This document shows positions 38,345 through 47,283 of a stretch of 64,000 nucleotides of DNA, piece by piece (position 1 is the stretch's first letter; each line of letters begins with the position of its first letter). The notes under the pieces are model-generated. The model was not told where the DNA came from, made no database searches, and saw only the letters and a program-made list of their open reading frames with translations. Made by a program: the position numbers and the translations under genes. This DNA comes from DASQFQ01 sp963722815 (GTDB lineage Bacteria; Actinomycetota; Thermoleophilia; Solirubrobacterales; Solirubrobacteraceae), in assembly GCA_963722815.1 (NCBI GenBank), contig CAVROM010000004.1, forward strand, positions 124,001 to 188,000. The letters run 5' to 3'.

Positions 38345-39239
38345 ATGCTGGAGGTGGCGGACCTGGCGCGGCGGTACGGCGACGTTGTCGCGCTCGACGG
38401 CTTGTCGTTCACGGTCGAGCCCGGGCAGCTGTTCGGCTTCGTCGGCCCGAACGGCGCCGGCAAGACGACGACGATGCGGATCATCCTCGGCGTGCTGGAG
38501 CCGGACGCCGGCTCGGTCCGCTGGCGCGGGGCGCCGGTCGACCTCGCGACGCGGGCGCGCTTCGGCTACATGCCAGAGGAGCGCGGGCTGTACCCGAAGA
38601 TGCGGGTGCGCGACCAGCTCGCCTACTTCGCCTCGCTGCACGGGCTGTCGCGGCCCGACGCGCTGGCCGCGACCGACGGCTGGCTCGAGCGGCTCGGGAT
38701 CGCCGACCGCGCGGGTGACCGGGTGGAGGCGCTCTCGCTCGGCAACCAGCAGCGGGTGCAGCTCGGCGCGGCGCTCGTGCACGATCCGGAGCTGCTGGTG
38801 CTCGACGAGCCGTTCTCGGGGCTCGACCCGGTCGGCGTCGACGTCCTCAGCGGCGTGCTGCGCGAGCTCGCCGACGGCGGTGTGCCGGTCGCTGTTCTCC
38901 TCGCACCAGCTCGAGCTGGTGGAGCGGCTGTGCGAGTCGGTGGCGATCGTCAAGGACGGGCGGCTGGTGGCGTCCGGCAAGGTCGACGACCTGCGCTCGG
39001 CGGGCGCGGCGGCGCTGACCGTGCGCGTGGCGGTCGCCGGCGGGGGAGAGGAGTGGCTGGCGGCGGTGCCGGGCGCCGAGGTCGTCGACCGCGGGCCGGA
39101 CGGCGTGCTGGTCGCGCTGCAGGACGGCGCGGGGCCGGAGGCCGTGCTCGACGCGGCGCGGGCGACCGGGACGGTCACGCACTTCGCGGTCGAGCGGCCG
39201 ACGCTCAGCGAGCTCTTCCGCAAGGCGGTGGCGGCGTGA
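38345..39239 (+). CDS. ABC transporter ATP-binding protein, NatA-like (frame broken)
   Basis: About 297 residues after removing an extra G near 38891. Walker A FVGPNGAGKTTTMRI, ABC signature LSLGNQQRVQLG (LSxGxxQ form), Walker B LLVLDEPFSGLDP, H-loop SSHQLELVERL. The C-terminal 80 residues form the extra domain of NatA/drug-efflux type ATPases. TAGGAGG directly precedes the ATG. The TGA originally overlapped a GTG start of the permease; an IS110 element now sits in that overlap. Confidence 0.9.
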
Positions 39240-39250
39240 GACGTCCTGTG

Positions 39251-40465
39251 TCAACCCTGCTGCGTGAGGTGGCGTGTTGCGGCTCGGTGTTGGGTGATGT
39301 CGTAGGGGGTGCGGTCTTGCCAGCAGCGCCAGAGGATGCGGGTCCAGGCGCGGCCGAGGATGCGGATGGCGTGGGGGTGGTCGCAGCCGCGGTCGCGGGC
39401 GCGTTGGTAGAGGTCGTGGGCCCAGGGGTGGTGGTGGCGGGTGCTGTCGGCCAGGACGGCGAGGTGGTTGCGCAGGCGCTTGTCGCAGGCCCAGCGGAAC
39501 GCGGCGGTGCGGCGTTTGCCCGATTCGATCGCGACGGGTGCTTGGCCGCCGTCGGCAGCCAGGGCGTCGCGGTGGGGGTAGCGGGCGCGGTTGTCGCCGA
39601 TCTCGGCGAGCAGGCCGGCGGCTGTGATGACGCTCTTGGGATCGCGGAAGACCGAGAGGAAGATCGGGCTGTCGGGGTGGGCGCGCAGGGCGCCGCGGAT
39701 CTGGCTGGTCAGTTCGCTGATCTGGATGACGATCGGGCGCAGCGCGCAAACGAGGCCGAGGACGGCGGCGCGGCGGGCGTCGGCTTCGAGCTCGCCGATG
39801 ATGGCCTGTGGTGCGCTGCGGAGCCGCTCGAGCAGTTCGCCGGCCGGGCGCCGGCCGCAGTAGGCATGGCGGGCGAGGAAGCCGTGCAGGCGCTTGGGGC
39901 CCAGGCCGCGGGCGTCGGCGGGGCTGGGGTAGCGCTCGAGGAAGGCGAGGGCGATCTGACTGTCGATATCGGCGAAGATGCGCGTCGCGCCGGGCCAGAA
40001 CGCGTCGAGCTGGGCGCGCAGCTGGTTAGCCAGGCCGACCCTGGCGTGGACGAGGTCCTCGCGGGTCCTGACCAGGGCGCGCAGGGCGAGTGTCTCGTCG
40101 CCCGAGGGCGCGAGCGCGTGGAAGCGGTGCGCGTCGGTGCGCGCCAACTCGCAGAGCACGAAGCTGTCAAACACATCGGACTTGCCGGCCGCAGCGCGGA
40201 AGCGATCACGCGCGGCCTTGACCTGGTTGGGATGGATCGCCAGCACGCAGATGCCGGCAGCCAGCAGCCGGCCGACCAGCAGCCCGTCCGGTCGCTCGAT
40301 CGCCACCCGTTCCACGCGGTGGCAGACCAGGAGCTCGATCAGCGCGCAGATACCGGCCTCGTCGTGGGCGAAGCGTCGCTGGCAGACCTTCTCGCCGCTG
40401 TCGGCGTCAGCGATGCGAACGTCATGCCACTCGCTGGCCCAGTCGATCCCGCAGATTGCGCGCAC
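39251..40465 (-). CDS. IS110-family DEDD transposase
   Basis: 404 residues. The RuvC-like N-terminal domain shows ICGIDWASEWHDV (first Asp), VAIERPDGLL (Glu) and AAAGKSDVFDSFVLCELART (last two Asp). The C-terminal Tnp_20 domain has AGLLAEIGDNRARYPHRDAL and the Ser in GGQAPVAIESGKRR. All catalytic residues of the family appear present, so the element may be active. GTG start. IS110 recombinases are guided by a bridge RNA made from the element's non-coding end. Confidence 0.95.
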   Translation of the reverse strand: MRAICGIDWASEWHDVRIADADSGEKVCQRRFAHDEAGICALIELLVCHRVERVAIERPDGLLVGRLLAAGICVLAIHPNQVKAARDRFRAAAGKSDVFDSFVLCELARTDAHRFHALAPSGDETLALRALVRTREDLVHARVGLANQLRAQLDAFWPGATRIFADIDSQIALAFLERYPSPADARGLGPKRLHGFLARHAYCGRRPAGELLERLRSAPQAIIGELEADARRAAVLGLVCALRPIVIQISELTSQIRGALRAHPDSPIFLSVFRDPKSVITAAGLLAEIGDNRARYPHRDALAADGGQAPVAIESGKRRTAAFRWACDKRLRNHLAVLADSTRHHHPWAHDLYQRARDRGCDHPHAIRILGRAWTRILWRCWQDRTPYDITQHRAATRHLTQQG

Positions 40466-40777
40466 GCGTGGTCCTCCTCGATCGAGGTCGTCTTGACGGC
40501 GGCCGACCGCGAGGTACCGTGGCGGGTGCTCATAGGCAGGCCCTCAGCGGGGCGACGCCCTGTTGCCGCTCTGGGTGCCTCACACCACCGGGAGGGGCAG
40601 GTCTCACGCGGGCCGTCAGCGCGGCGAGCGAGCGAGGCCCTCTCCCGGTGGTGGTCAGCTCTCTACGCAGCGCAGTTTCAGGGACGGCCCTCCCTCCGGT
40701 CGGGCCTCAACTCCCTCTCTCGGAAAGAAAAAGAGAACAACCCCGGCACTGCACCAGCAGAACCGAAGGTTGCCCTA
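40466..40777 (-). ncRNA. Candidate bridge RNA region of the IS110 element
   Basis: The 310-base stretch between element end and transposase start has no gene. It holds a 12-bp perfect stem (40583-40594 with 40642-40653, CACCACCGGGAG with CTCCCGGTGGTG) extended by GGGC/GCCC, whose inner loop in RNA sense contains GCGTGAG, identical to the chromosomal left flank at 39234-39240. Further 3' in RNA sense, CCTATGAG at 40529-40536 equals the element end at 40774-40781. Target loop first, donor loop second, upstream of the transposase: the order known from IS621. Confidence 0.65.
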
Positions 40778-41962
40778 TGAGCGGGCTGCGCGGGCGCCAG
40801 GCCGTCGCGCTGGTCGCGCGCCGCGAGGTCACGCAGCGGCTGCGCGAGAAGTCGTTCCTGATCTCGATGGGCGTGACCACGGCGATCATCGTGCTCGTCG
40901 CGGTGATCCCGCCGCTGCTGGGCGCGGGCGGGCCGTCGAAGTTCACGATCGCCGTGACGGACGCGAGCTCCGCGTCGGTCGGCGCCGCGGCGCGCCAGAG
41001 CGCGAAGGGCTTCGACGCCGAGCTGAACGTGCGGCGGCTGTCGCCGGCCGCGGCGCGCAAGGCGCTGGACTCGGGCGACGTCGACGCCGTCCTGTCGGCC
41101 GGCGGGCTGCGGGCGAAGGAGGCGCCCGACGACAAGCTCACCGGCATGATCGACACCGCCGCGCGCCAGGTCCACCAGGCGGACGCGCTGCGCGCCGCCG
41201 GGCTGCGGGGCGACGGAGCTGCAGCGAGCGCTGACGCCGCCCACGGTGCGCGTGAGCACGATCAAGCCGGTCGACCCGGAGCGCGAGCGCAAGGGCGCGT
41301 TCGCGTTCGTCGCCGTGCTCGCGCTCTACACGCAGCTGCTCACGTTCGGCTACCTGCTGGCGAGCGGCGTGGTCGAGGAGAAGGCCTCGCGCGTGGTCGA
41401 GGTGCTGCTCGCCACGATCCGGCCGAAGGACCTGCTGGCCGGCAAGATCATCGGCCTCGGGCTGCTCGGGCTCGGCCAGCTGGCGGTGATGACCACCGTC
41501 GGCCTGGTGGCCGCCGCGCTGTCGGGCGCGCTCGACGTCAGCGGGGACGTGATCGGCGCCGCCGCGCTGGCGGTCGGATGGTTCGTGCTCGGGTACGCGT
41601 TCTACTCCGGCCTGTTCGCCTGCGCGGGCGCGCTGGTGCCGCGCCAGGAGGAGCTGCAGGCATCGATGACGCCGCTGACGATGCTGATCCTGATCTCGTT
41701 CTTCGTCTCGTTCGTGGTGCTCGACGACCCGGACGGCACGCTCGCCCACATCAGCTCGTTCATCCCGTTCAGCGCGCCGATCACGATGCCGCCGCGGATC
41801 GCGCTCGGCGAGGCGCCGGCGGTCGAGATCCTCGCCGCGTTCGCGGTCACCGTCGCGGGAGCGCTCGCGCTGATCCCGCTGGCCGGGCGGATCTACAGCG
41901 GCGCGGTGCTCCGCACCGGCTCCGCGGTGAAGATCCGCGAAGCCTGGCGCGCGACCGGCTAG
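40777..41962 (+). CDS. ABC-2 type transporter permease, NatB-like (frame broken)
   Basis: About 394 residues after removing one G near 41208. One N-terminal span (SMGVTTAIIVLVAVIPPLL), a large outer domain, then five or six spans (ALYTQLLTFGYLLASGVVEE with the family's VVEEKASRVVEVLLATIRP loop). It is the membrane partner of the ATPase 1.5 kb upstream. Its present ATG is contributed by the IS110 end. The ancestral start was probably a GTG overlapping the ATPase stop. Na+ or drug efflux is typical of NatAB-like pairs, but substrate is unknown. Confidence 0.85.
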
Positions 41963-43447
41963 AACGGCAGCTGCTGGGCGCCCGGGAAGGGCGGCTCCGG
42001 CTCGCGCACCACGCGCGGCCGCTGACCGGCGGCGATCGTGGCCGCCCGCGGAAGGCGCTGCTCCTCGGGAACGACCGCTTCGACCACGGCCTCCGGCGGC
42101 ATGGCCTCCTCCGGAGGAGCTGCCTCGGAGGCGCACCCTCCGGCGATCCCTGCGCCGCCCGACTCCTCGCCGGCCGCGGCCAGCAGCAGCTCCACGTGCA
42201 TGAGCTGCGCGCGCACGGCGGCGCCATCGCGTCGAGGATCCCGCGCCTTCTTCGATCGACGTCTTCGCGCCCGTGATCTGCTGCTTGATCCGCAGCACGT
42301 CGCCCATGGCGCCGCGCGCGCGCTCGATCGCCTCGCGGATCGCCGACGCGTCGATCCCCTCGGCCTCGCCGCGGGCCATCAGCACCCGCGCCCGGGCCAG
42401 CGAGTAGGCGACCTCGAGCGACAGCGCGGAGCCCTCCTCGGGGTCGAAGCAGGCCACGAGCTTGTCCCCGCCGTACTCGCGCAGCTGGTGCATCTTGGCC
42501 GGGATCCGCTCCTCGTCGGGCACGACGAGCACGGCGAAGTCGGCCTGGCGCTCGGAGCGTGCGCGGTCGAGCTCCTCGATCGCCTTCGGCTTCGACAGCC
42601 GCGACGCCTTCGCCTCGAACACGACGCGGCCGCGGGCCGGGCCGGTGCAGCCCTCGATCGCCACCACGACGTCGCCGGTCTTGCCGGTACCGCCCTTGAG
42701 GTCCCCGACCGCGTCGCAGTCGTCGCCCTGGCGGACCGCGATCTCGTCGAGCGCGGCGTAGACCGCCTCCTCGAACGAGCGGCCCTTGGCGGTGCCGCGC
42801 TCGGCCTCCTGCGCGACGGCCTCGGCCTTCTCCTTCTCCGCCCGCGCGCGCTCGAGCTCGACCACGAGGCCCTGCATCCGCTCGCTCATCTCCCGCAGGC
42901 GGGCGTGCTGCTGGTCGGACGTCTGCTTCATCGCGCCCAGCCAGGCGCGCTGGAAGACCGCGAACGGGTTGTCGTCCGAATCGGCGGTGAACTGCTTGCG
43001 CAGGTCGTCCCGCATCACGCCCATCGCCTCGGCGAGCGCGGCCTTGAGCTGGTTCTGCACCGCGACCGACGACTCCTCGCCGAAGTGCTTCGTGAGCACC
43101 CGCGCGACGTGGCCGTGCTCCGGCCCGAACGCCTCGTCGAACTTGCGGTCGAACACCTCGGCGACCGCGCGGGACCGCTCGGCGAACTCGGCCTGCGACT
43201 CGCGCGCCGTCTTCTCCAGCTCGGCCTTCACGAACTCGACGTTGGCGCCGGTCTGCTCCCGGTTCAGGACGCGCGCGCCGATCTCCAGCGCGTCCGCGAC
43301 CACCGCGGCGGGATCGTCACCCGCCTCGACCCGCGCCCGCACGAACTCGACGACCGTCGGGTCGTCGATCGCCAGCCCGTCGACCAGCACGCGGTTGGCG
43401 AGGACGGTGATGCGGGGATGGCGGAGCGGGGTTGCGGCGGCTTCCAT
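41959..43447 (-). CDS. Coiled-coil protein with PD-(D/E)XK nuclease-like domain (frame broken)
   Basis: About 495 residues after removing one base near 42237. Residues 1-130 are mixed helical. About 130-225 form a coiled coil (RMQGLVVELERARAEKEKAE). About 225-370 look like a PD-(D/E)XK core: GRSFEEAVYAALDEIA, GDVVVAIEG (Asp) and GRVVFEAKAS (Glu-x-Lys), then AKMHQLREYGGDKLVACFDP. A Pro/Glu-rich tail ends LPF. The pattern resembles DUF2130-type proteins, whose role is unknown. A TACGCT box lies 14 bases before its ATG, so it is transcribed separately from the Cys-rich gene upstream. Its stop shares a CTAG with the convergent permease. Confidence 0.68.
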
Positions 43448-43484
43448 GGGCAGGACGTCGCAGCGTACGCCCTGCTCCTGACAG

Positions 43485-43510
43485 AAAAACCGCTGCTAAC
43501 CGGGCGGTTG
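43485..43510 (-). terminator. Intrinsic terminator
   Basis: On the minus strand AACCGC pairs with GCGGTT around a 10-base loop, followed by further T residues. It closes the small Cys-rich gene and is the only clear U-tract terminator I saw. Confidence 0.6.
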
Positions 43511-43791
43511 GCGACCGCGGAGCGCAACAGGCCCGCGCCGAGCTCCTCGTCGAGCAGCTCCTCGTCGTGCCCGTGCCCGCCCGAGCACGAGGTGCACGAG
43601 CAGTTCGCCCCGCAGCGCTGGATCGATTGCGCCGGCGAGCGAGCGATCGTCTGCGCCACCGCGTGGTTGCCGGCGGCTTTCTGCATCCGCAGCACCCGGG
43701 CGGTGAGGCTCCGCGCCTGCGCAGCGCTCTTGCGCTCCGGCTCGGCCGCCACCGGGGCAGCGGTTGCCTCGCTACGCGTGGCCGTGCTCAT
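43496..43791 (-). CDS. Small Cys-rich protein with eCIS-type AGNxAV motif
   Basis: About 98 residues. The N-terminal third is Ala-rich and flexible. Then comes LTARVLRMQKAAGNHAVAQT, matching the LQ-AGN-AV signature common in DUF4157 and other proteins linked to extracellular contractile injection systems. Next IQRCGANCSCTSCSGGHGHD resembles the Cys cluster that follows it in that group, then an acidic stretch. No contractile-injection genes lie in the window. A -35/-10 pair TTGACC-17-TTGGAT precedes the ATG by 10 bases. The stop shown needs two frame corrections but coincides with a terminator; otherwise the frame stays open. Confidence 0.55.
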
Positions 43792-43826
43792 CGCACGGCC
43801 AATCCAACCGGCTCGCGCACGCGCGG

Positions 43827-44099
43827 TCAAGTCACCCTGAAGCCGCGCAGGTCCTCCGGCTCTTCCTCGTCCACGTCGACGCGCGAGACGTCCGAGCTGC
43901 CCGGCCCGTTGCGCACGAACCAGACCATGTGCTCGACCATGTCGGGCTCGCCCTCGAAGACCGCCTCGACCGAGCCGTCGTCGCGGTTCTTGACCCAGCC
44001 CGCCACCTCGCGCCGCTCCGCCTCCTCGCGCGTGGAGTCGCGGAAGAACACGCCCTGCACCTTCCCGTGGGCTCGCACCCGCCTGCGAATCCTCGCCAT
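43827..44099 (-). CDS. Acylphosphatase
   Basis: 90 residues, exactly family-sized. Motif GKVQGVFFRDSTREEAE holds the catalytic Arg (R20) and AGWVKNRDDGSVEAVFEG the catalytic Asn (N38). It hydrolyses acyl phosphates such as carbamoyl phosphate and 1,3-bisphosphoglycerate. The ATG lies 19 bases from the start of a divergent gene, with overlapping -10 boxes between them. Confidence 0.93.
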   Translation of the reverse strand: MARIRRRVRAHGKVQGVFFRDSTREEAERREVAGWVKNRDDGSVEAVFEGEPDMVEHMVWFVRNGPGSSDVSRVDVDEEEPEDLRGFRVT

Positions 44100-44104
44100 G
44101 GCGG

Positions 44105-44111
44105 TACCGTA
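44105..44111. promoter_or_regulatory. Overlapping divergent -10 boxes
   Basis: TACCGT on the plus strand (44105-44110) is 8 bases before the rightward ATG. TACGGT on the minus strand (44106-44111) is 6 bases before the acylphosphatase ATG. Both genes would be leaderless, and the two polymerases would compete. Confidence 0.5.
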
Positions 44112-44118
44112 GCCAGCG

Positions 44119-45067
44119 ATGAGCCTCGCGGACGAGCTCGCGGCGGCGGGCGGGGTCCAGGCGCCGCCGCAGGCCACCGCCCGCCTCAAGGATCTGCTCG
44201 GCGACAACCTGCGCCGCGGCACGGACGAGCTCGGGCGCAAGCGCTCGGGCACGCGCGAGGATCCGGTGGCAGTCGTCTTCGCCGCCGACGGGGAGCGCCT
44301 GCTCGCCGCCGTGCCCGTCAGCCCGGCGCTGCGCGCCGACATCGACGCGCTGCCGGATCGCGCCTGGCTGCTGGTGGCGGCGGTGGTCGGTGCGCTCGTC
44401 GAGCTCGCCGGGCCGCCCGCGCTCACCGCAGTCGAAGGCCTCGAGCTGCGCGTGGGGGAGGCGACCGGCCACGCGGTGCTGGGCTATCCGGCGCCCACGC
44501 CTCGAGCCGGCGGAGCTCGAGGACCTCGCGCCGCTCGCCTTCGAGGACCACGCGGAGGGCATCGACCGCCTGCGGGCGCACGCCCTCGCGGCCCCCGCCG
44601 TCGTGCTCGGCGACGTCGCGCTGCGCGAGCCGATCGGCTCCCACCACCCGCTGCGCGTCGCGGAGGCGGTGGCGCGGCTCGGCGGCCGGCCCGCCGAGTC
44701 GGGCTCGGTCGAGGACCACGAGGAGGCCGTGCTCGCCCTGCTCGGCGCGCGCGAGGGGCCGGCGCGCGCCCACGAGGACCCGGATCCCGCCCGCCGCGTC
44801 GCGCGCCGGATCCTCCAGCGCCTCGACGGCATGGGGAAGTGGGGCGGCTACCACACCGACTTCACGCACCTCGCGCGCGGGTTCGCGGGCAACGACCGCC
44901 AGCTCGCCAACGAGGTCGGCGAGGCGCTGCTCGACGCCGGCCTGCTGGCCGAGAAGCCGTCGGTCGGCCAGCGTCACGTCTTCCTCAACCCGCGCCGCGC
45001 CGGTGACATCCGCCGGCTGATCGAAACCGGCGAAGAACCAGGTGGATTGAGCTTGGCGCGAAAGTGA
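44119..45067 (+). CDS. Hypothetical protein (frame broken)
   Basis: About 315 residues after removing one base near 44505. I recognise no family. The N-terminal 135 residues are Ala/Leu/Val-rich mixed alpha/beta. The C-terminal 70 residues (LDGMGKWGGYHTDFTHLARG, then NEVGEALLDAGLLAEKPSVG) look like a winged-helix-type unit. No signal peptide or membrane span, so cytoplasmic. The stop overlaps a possible GTG start of the acyl-CoA ligase, suggesting co-translation. Confidence 0.6.
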
Positions 45068-45081
45068 GATATTGGCGAGAC

Positions 45082-46692
45082 ATGTCTTCTGTCCCGAAGC
45101 AGGTCTCCAACACGCTGCAGTCGCTCGTCACGCTCACGGAGGCCGGCATCATTCGGCTCCAGCGGCCGGACCGCGCCCTCCGCACCGCGATCAGCATCAT
45201 CCGCTGGGGCGTCACCCCGGCCGCCGGCTACGAGGCCTCGGCCGCGCGCTATCCCGACGAGGTCGCGCTGATCGACGAGCTCGGGCAGCTGACGTTCCGG
45301 GAGATCCAGCAGCGGACGAACTCGCTCGCCCACGCGCTCGCCGACGACGGCGTCAACGAGGGCGACAACGTCGCGATCATGGCCCGCAATCACCGCGGGT
45401 TCGTGGAGGCGGTCGTGGCGTGCTCGAAGCTCGGGGCGCACGCGCTGTTCCTCAACACGTCGTTCTCCGGCCCGCAGCTGGCCGACGTGGCCGAGCGCGA
45501 GAAGCCGAAGGCGATCATCTACGACGAGGAGTTCGCCGAGGTCCTGGCGGACGCCGGGCACCGCCGCAAGCGCTACATCTCGTGGGCGGAGCCGGAGGCG
45601 GAGACCAAGGACCCGACGCTCGAGGAGCTGATCGAGCGCGGCGACCCCGCCAACGTCGTGCCGCCGGAGGAGCCGGGCAAGGCGATCATCCTCACCTCCG
45701 GCACCACCGGGACGCCCAAGGGCGCCTCGCGCAGCCAGCCGAAGTCGCTGGACCCGGTGGCGGCGCTGCTGTCGCGGATCCCGCTCAAGGCGCGCGAGAA
45801 GACGATGATCGCGGCGCCGCTGTTCCACGCCTGGGGCTTCGCGCACTTCACGCTCGGCATGGGGCTCTCCTCGACGATCGTGCTCAAGCGCAAGTTCGAC
45901 GAGGAGGCGACGCTGTCGCTCACGGCCCAGCACGGCTGTACCGCGCTCGTCGTCGTGCCGGTGATGCTCCAGCGGATCCTCGAGCTCGACGACGAGATCC
46001 TCGACCGCTACGACCTGTCGAGCGTGAAAGCCGTCCCGGTCTCCGGCTCGGCGCTGCCCGGTTCTCTGAGCCAGCGCTGGATGGACCACTTCGGCGACAA
46101 CCTCTTCAACCTCTACGGCTCGACCGAGGTCGCGTGGGCGACGATCGCCACGCCCAAGGACCTGCGCGAGGCGCCCGGGACGGCCGGCAAGCCGCCGCGC
46201 GGCACCGTGGTGCGGATCTACGACGACGAGGGCCAGCCGGTCGAGGACGGCGAGACGGGCCGCATCTTCGTCGGCAACGACCTCCAGTTCGAGGGCTACA
46301 CCGGGGGCGGCAACAAGGACGTCATCGACGGCCTGATGAGCTCCGGCGACGTCGGCCACTTCGACGACGAGGGGCGGCTGTTCGTCGACGGCCGCGACGA
46401 CGACATGATCGTCTCCGGCGGCGAGAACGTCTTCCCGCAGGAGGTCGAGGAGCTGCTCGAGGGCCACGACTCGATCAAGGAGGCCGCGGTCTTCGGCGTC
46501 GACGACGAGAAGTTCGGCCAGCGGCTCAAGGCCGTGGTCGTGACGAAGCAGAAGATGTCGGCCGACGAGGTCAAGAAGTACGTCAAGACGAACCTCGCCG
46601 GCTACAAGGTCCCGCGCGACGTCGAGTTCGTCGACGAGCTGCCGCGCACGTCGACCGGCAAGGTGCTCAAGCGGGAGCTCAAAGAGGACTGA
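45082..46692 (+). CDS. Acyl-CoA synthetase (AMP-binding, ANL superfamily)
   Basis: 536 residues from this ATG; a GTG at 45064 overlapping the previous stop would add six. Activates a carboxylic acid to acyl-AMP and then acyl-CoA. ATP loop ILTSGTTGTPKGAS, NLYGSTEVAWAT, hinge-region motif GRDDDMIVSGGENVFPQEVE and the C-terminal catalytic Lys in RTSTGKVLKREL are all intact. The substrate, probably a fatty or aromatic acid, cannot be read from sequence. DUF177 and phospholipid genes follow. Confidence 0.9.
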   Translation: MSSVPKQVSNTLQSLVTLTEAGIIRLQRPDRALRTAISIIRWGVTPAAGYEASAARYPDEVALIDELGQLTFREIQQRTNSLAHALADDGVNEGDNVAIMARNHRGFVEAVVACSKLGAHALFLNTSFSGPQLADVAEREKPKAIIYDEEFAEVLADAGHRRKRYISWAEPEAETKDPTLEELIERGDPANVVPPEEPGKAIILTSGTTGTPKGASRSQPKSLDPVAALLSRIPLKAREKTMIAAPLFHAWGFAHFTLGMGLSSTIVLKRKFDEEATLSLTAQHGCTALVVVPVMLQRILELDDEILDRYDLSSVKAVPVSGSALPGSLSQRWMDHFGDNLFNLYGSTEVAWATIATPKDLREAPGTAGKPPRGTVVRIYDDEGQPVEDGETGRIFVGNDLQFEGYTGGGNKDVIDGLMSSGDVGHFDDEGRLFVDGRDDDMIVSGGENVFPQEVEELLEGHDSIKEAAVFGVDDEKFGQRLKAVVVTKQKMSADEVKKYVKTNLAGYKVPRDVEFVDELPRTSTGKVLKRELKED

Positions 46693-46701
46693 GGCCGTCG
46701 C

Positions 46702-46707
46702 TATAAC
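46702..46707 (+). promoter_or_regulatory. -10 box for DUF177 gene
   Basis: TATAAC, 6 bases before the ATG, so the mRNA should begin at or next to the start codon. Confidence 0.55.
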
Positions 46708-46713
46708 GGTGGT

Positions 46714-47232
46714 ATGGCCCAGCGAACCGACATCTTCTCGCTCGGCCGGCTCGGGCTCAGCTCGGGCGAGGGACGCCGGCTAGACCTGCACGCCACGCTC
46801 GAGCCGTTCGAGTTCGGCGGCGAGCCCTACATCGCCTCACCGGCAGCCGTCCCGGTGCGGCTCGACATCTCGCGCACGACCGGCAACGGCTACGCGCTGC
46901 GGCTGCGCTTCAGCGCCTCGCTCGAAGGTCCCTGCATGCGCTGCCTCGGCCCGGCGGCCCCCGTGTTCGAGGTCGACTCCCGCGAGGTGCACCAGCCCGG
47001 CGCCGGCGACGAGCTGCGCTCCGACTACGTCGACGAGCACGACGACCTCGACCTGCGCGCGTGGGTCCGCGACGCCTTCGCGCTCGCCCAGCCCGGCCAG
47101 ATCACCTGCACGCCCGAGTGCCGCGGCCTCTGCCCGCAGTGCGGCGCGAACCTCAACGAGGACCCGGAGCACGCCCACGAGGCGGAGCCGGACCCGCGTT
47201 GGGCGAAGCTGTCCGAGATCCGGTTCGACTAG
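46714..47232 (+). CDS. DUF177 / YceD-family protein
   Basis: 172 residues. The conserved GPCMRCLGPA near residue 75 and the C-terminal TPECRGLCPQCGANLNED give the four Cys typical of the family. YceD is needed for normal 23S rRNA accumulation in some bacteria (family knowledge). The gene almost always precedes rpmF, as here, and in many bacteria also plsX. It has its own strong -10 box. Confidence 0.9.
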   Translation: MAQRTDIFSLGRLGLSSGEGRRLDLHATLEPFEFGGEPYIASPAAVPVRLDISRTTGNGYALRLRFSASLEGPCMRCLGPAAPVFEVDSREVHQPGAGDELRSDYVDEHDDLDLRAWVRDAFALAQPGQITCTPECRGLCPQCGANLNEDPEHAHEAEPDPRWAKLSEIRFD

Positions 47233-47266
47233 GCGCGGTGGCCGGGGGCGGGTGGCGCGAACCCGC

Positions 47267-47272
47267 TACCCT
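47267..47272 (+). promoter_or_regulatory. -10 box for rpmF
   Basis: TACCCT lies 11 bases before the ATG, allowing rpmF-plsX-acpP expression apart from DUF177. Confidence 0.4.
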
Positions 47273-47283
47273 TCCCGTCCGCC

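Larger units (their letters stand above)
39237..40781 (-). mobile_element. IS110-family insertion sequence, about 1.54 kb
   Basis: The element contains one DEDD transposase gene and a 310-base non-coding end. It separates two ABC-transporter genes. TGAG occurs at both junctions (39237-39240 and 40778-40781), and removing the DNA between them restores natA and natB overlapping by GTGA, so the borders are fixed to within the 4-base repeat. No terminal inverted repeats, as expected for IS110. The rightmost bases CCTAT supply the A that turns the permease start from GTG to ATG. Confidence 0.88.
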
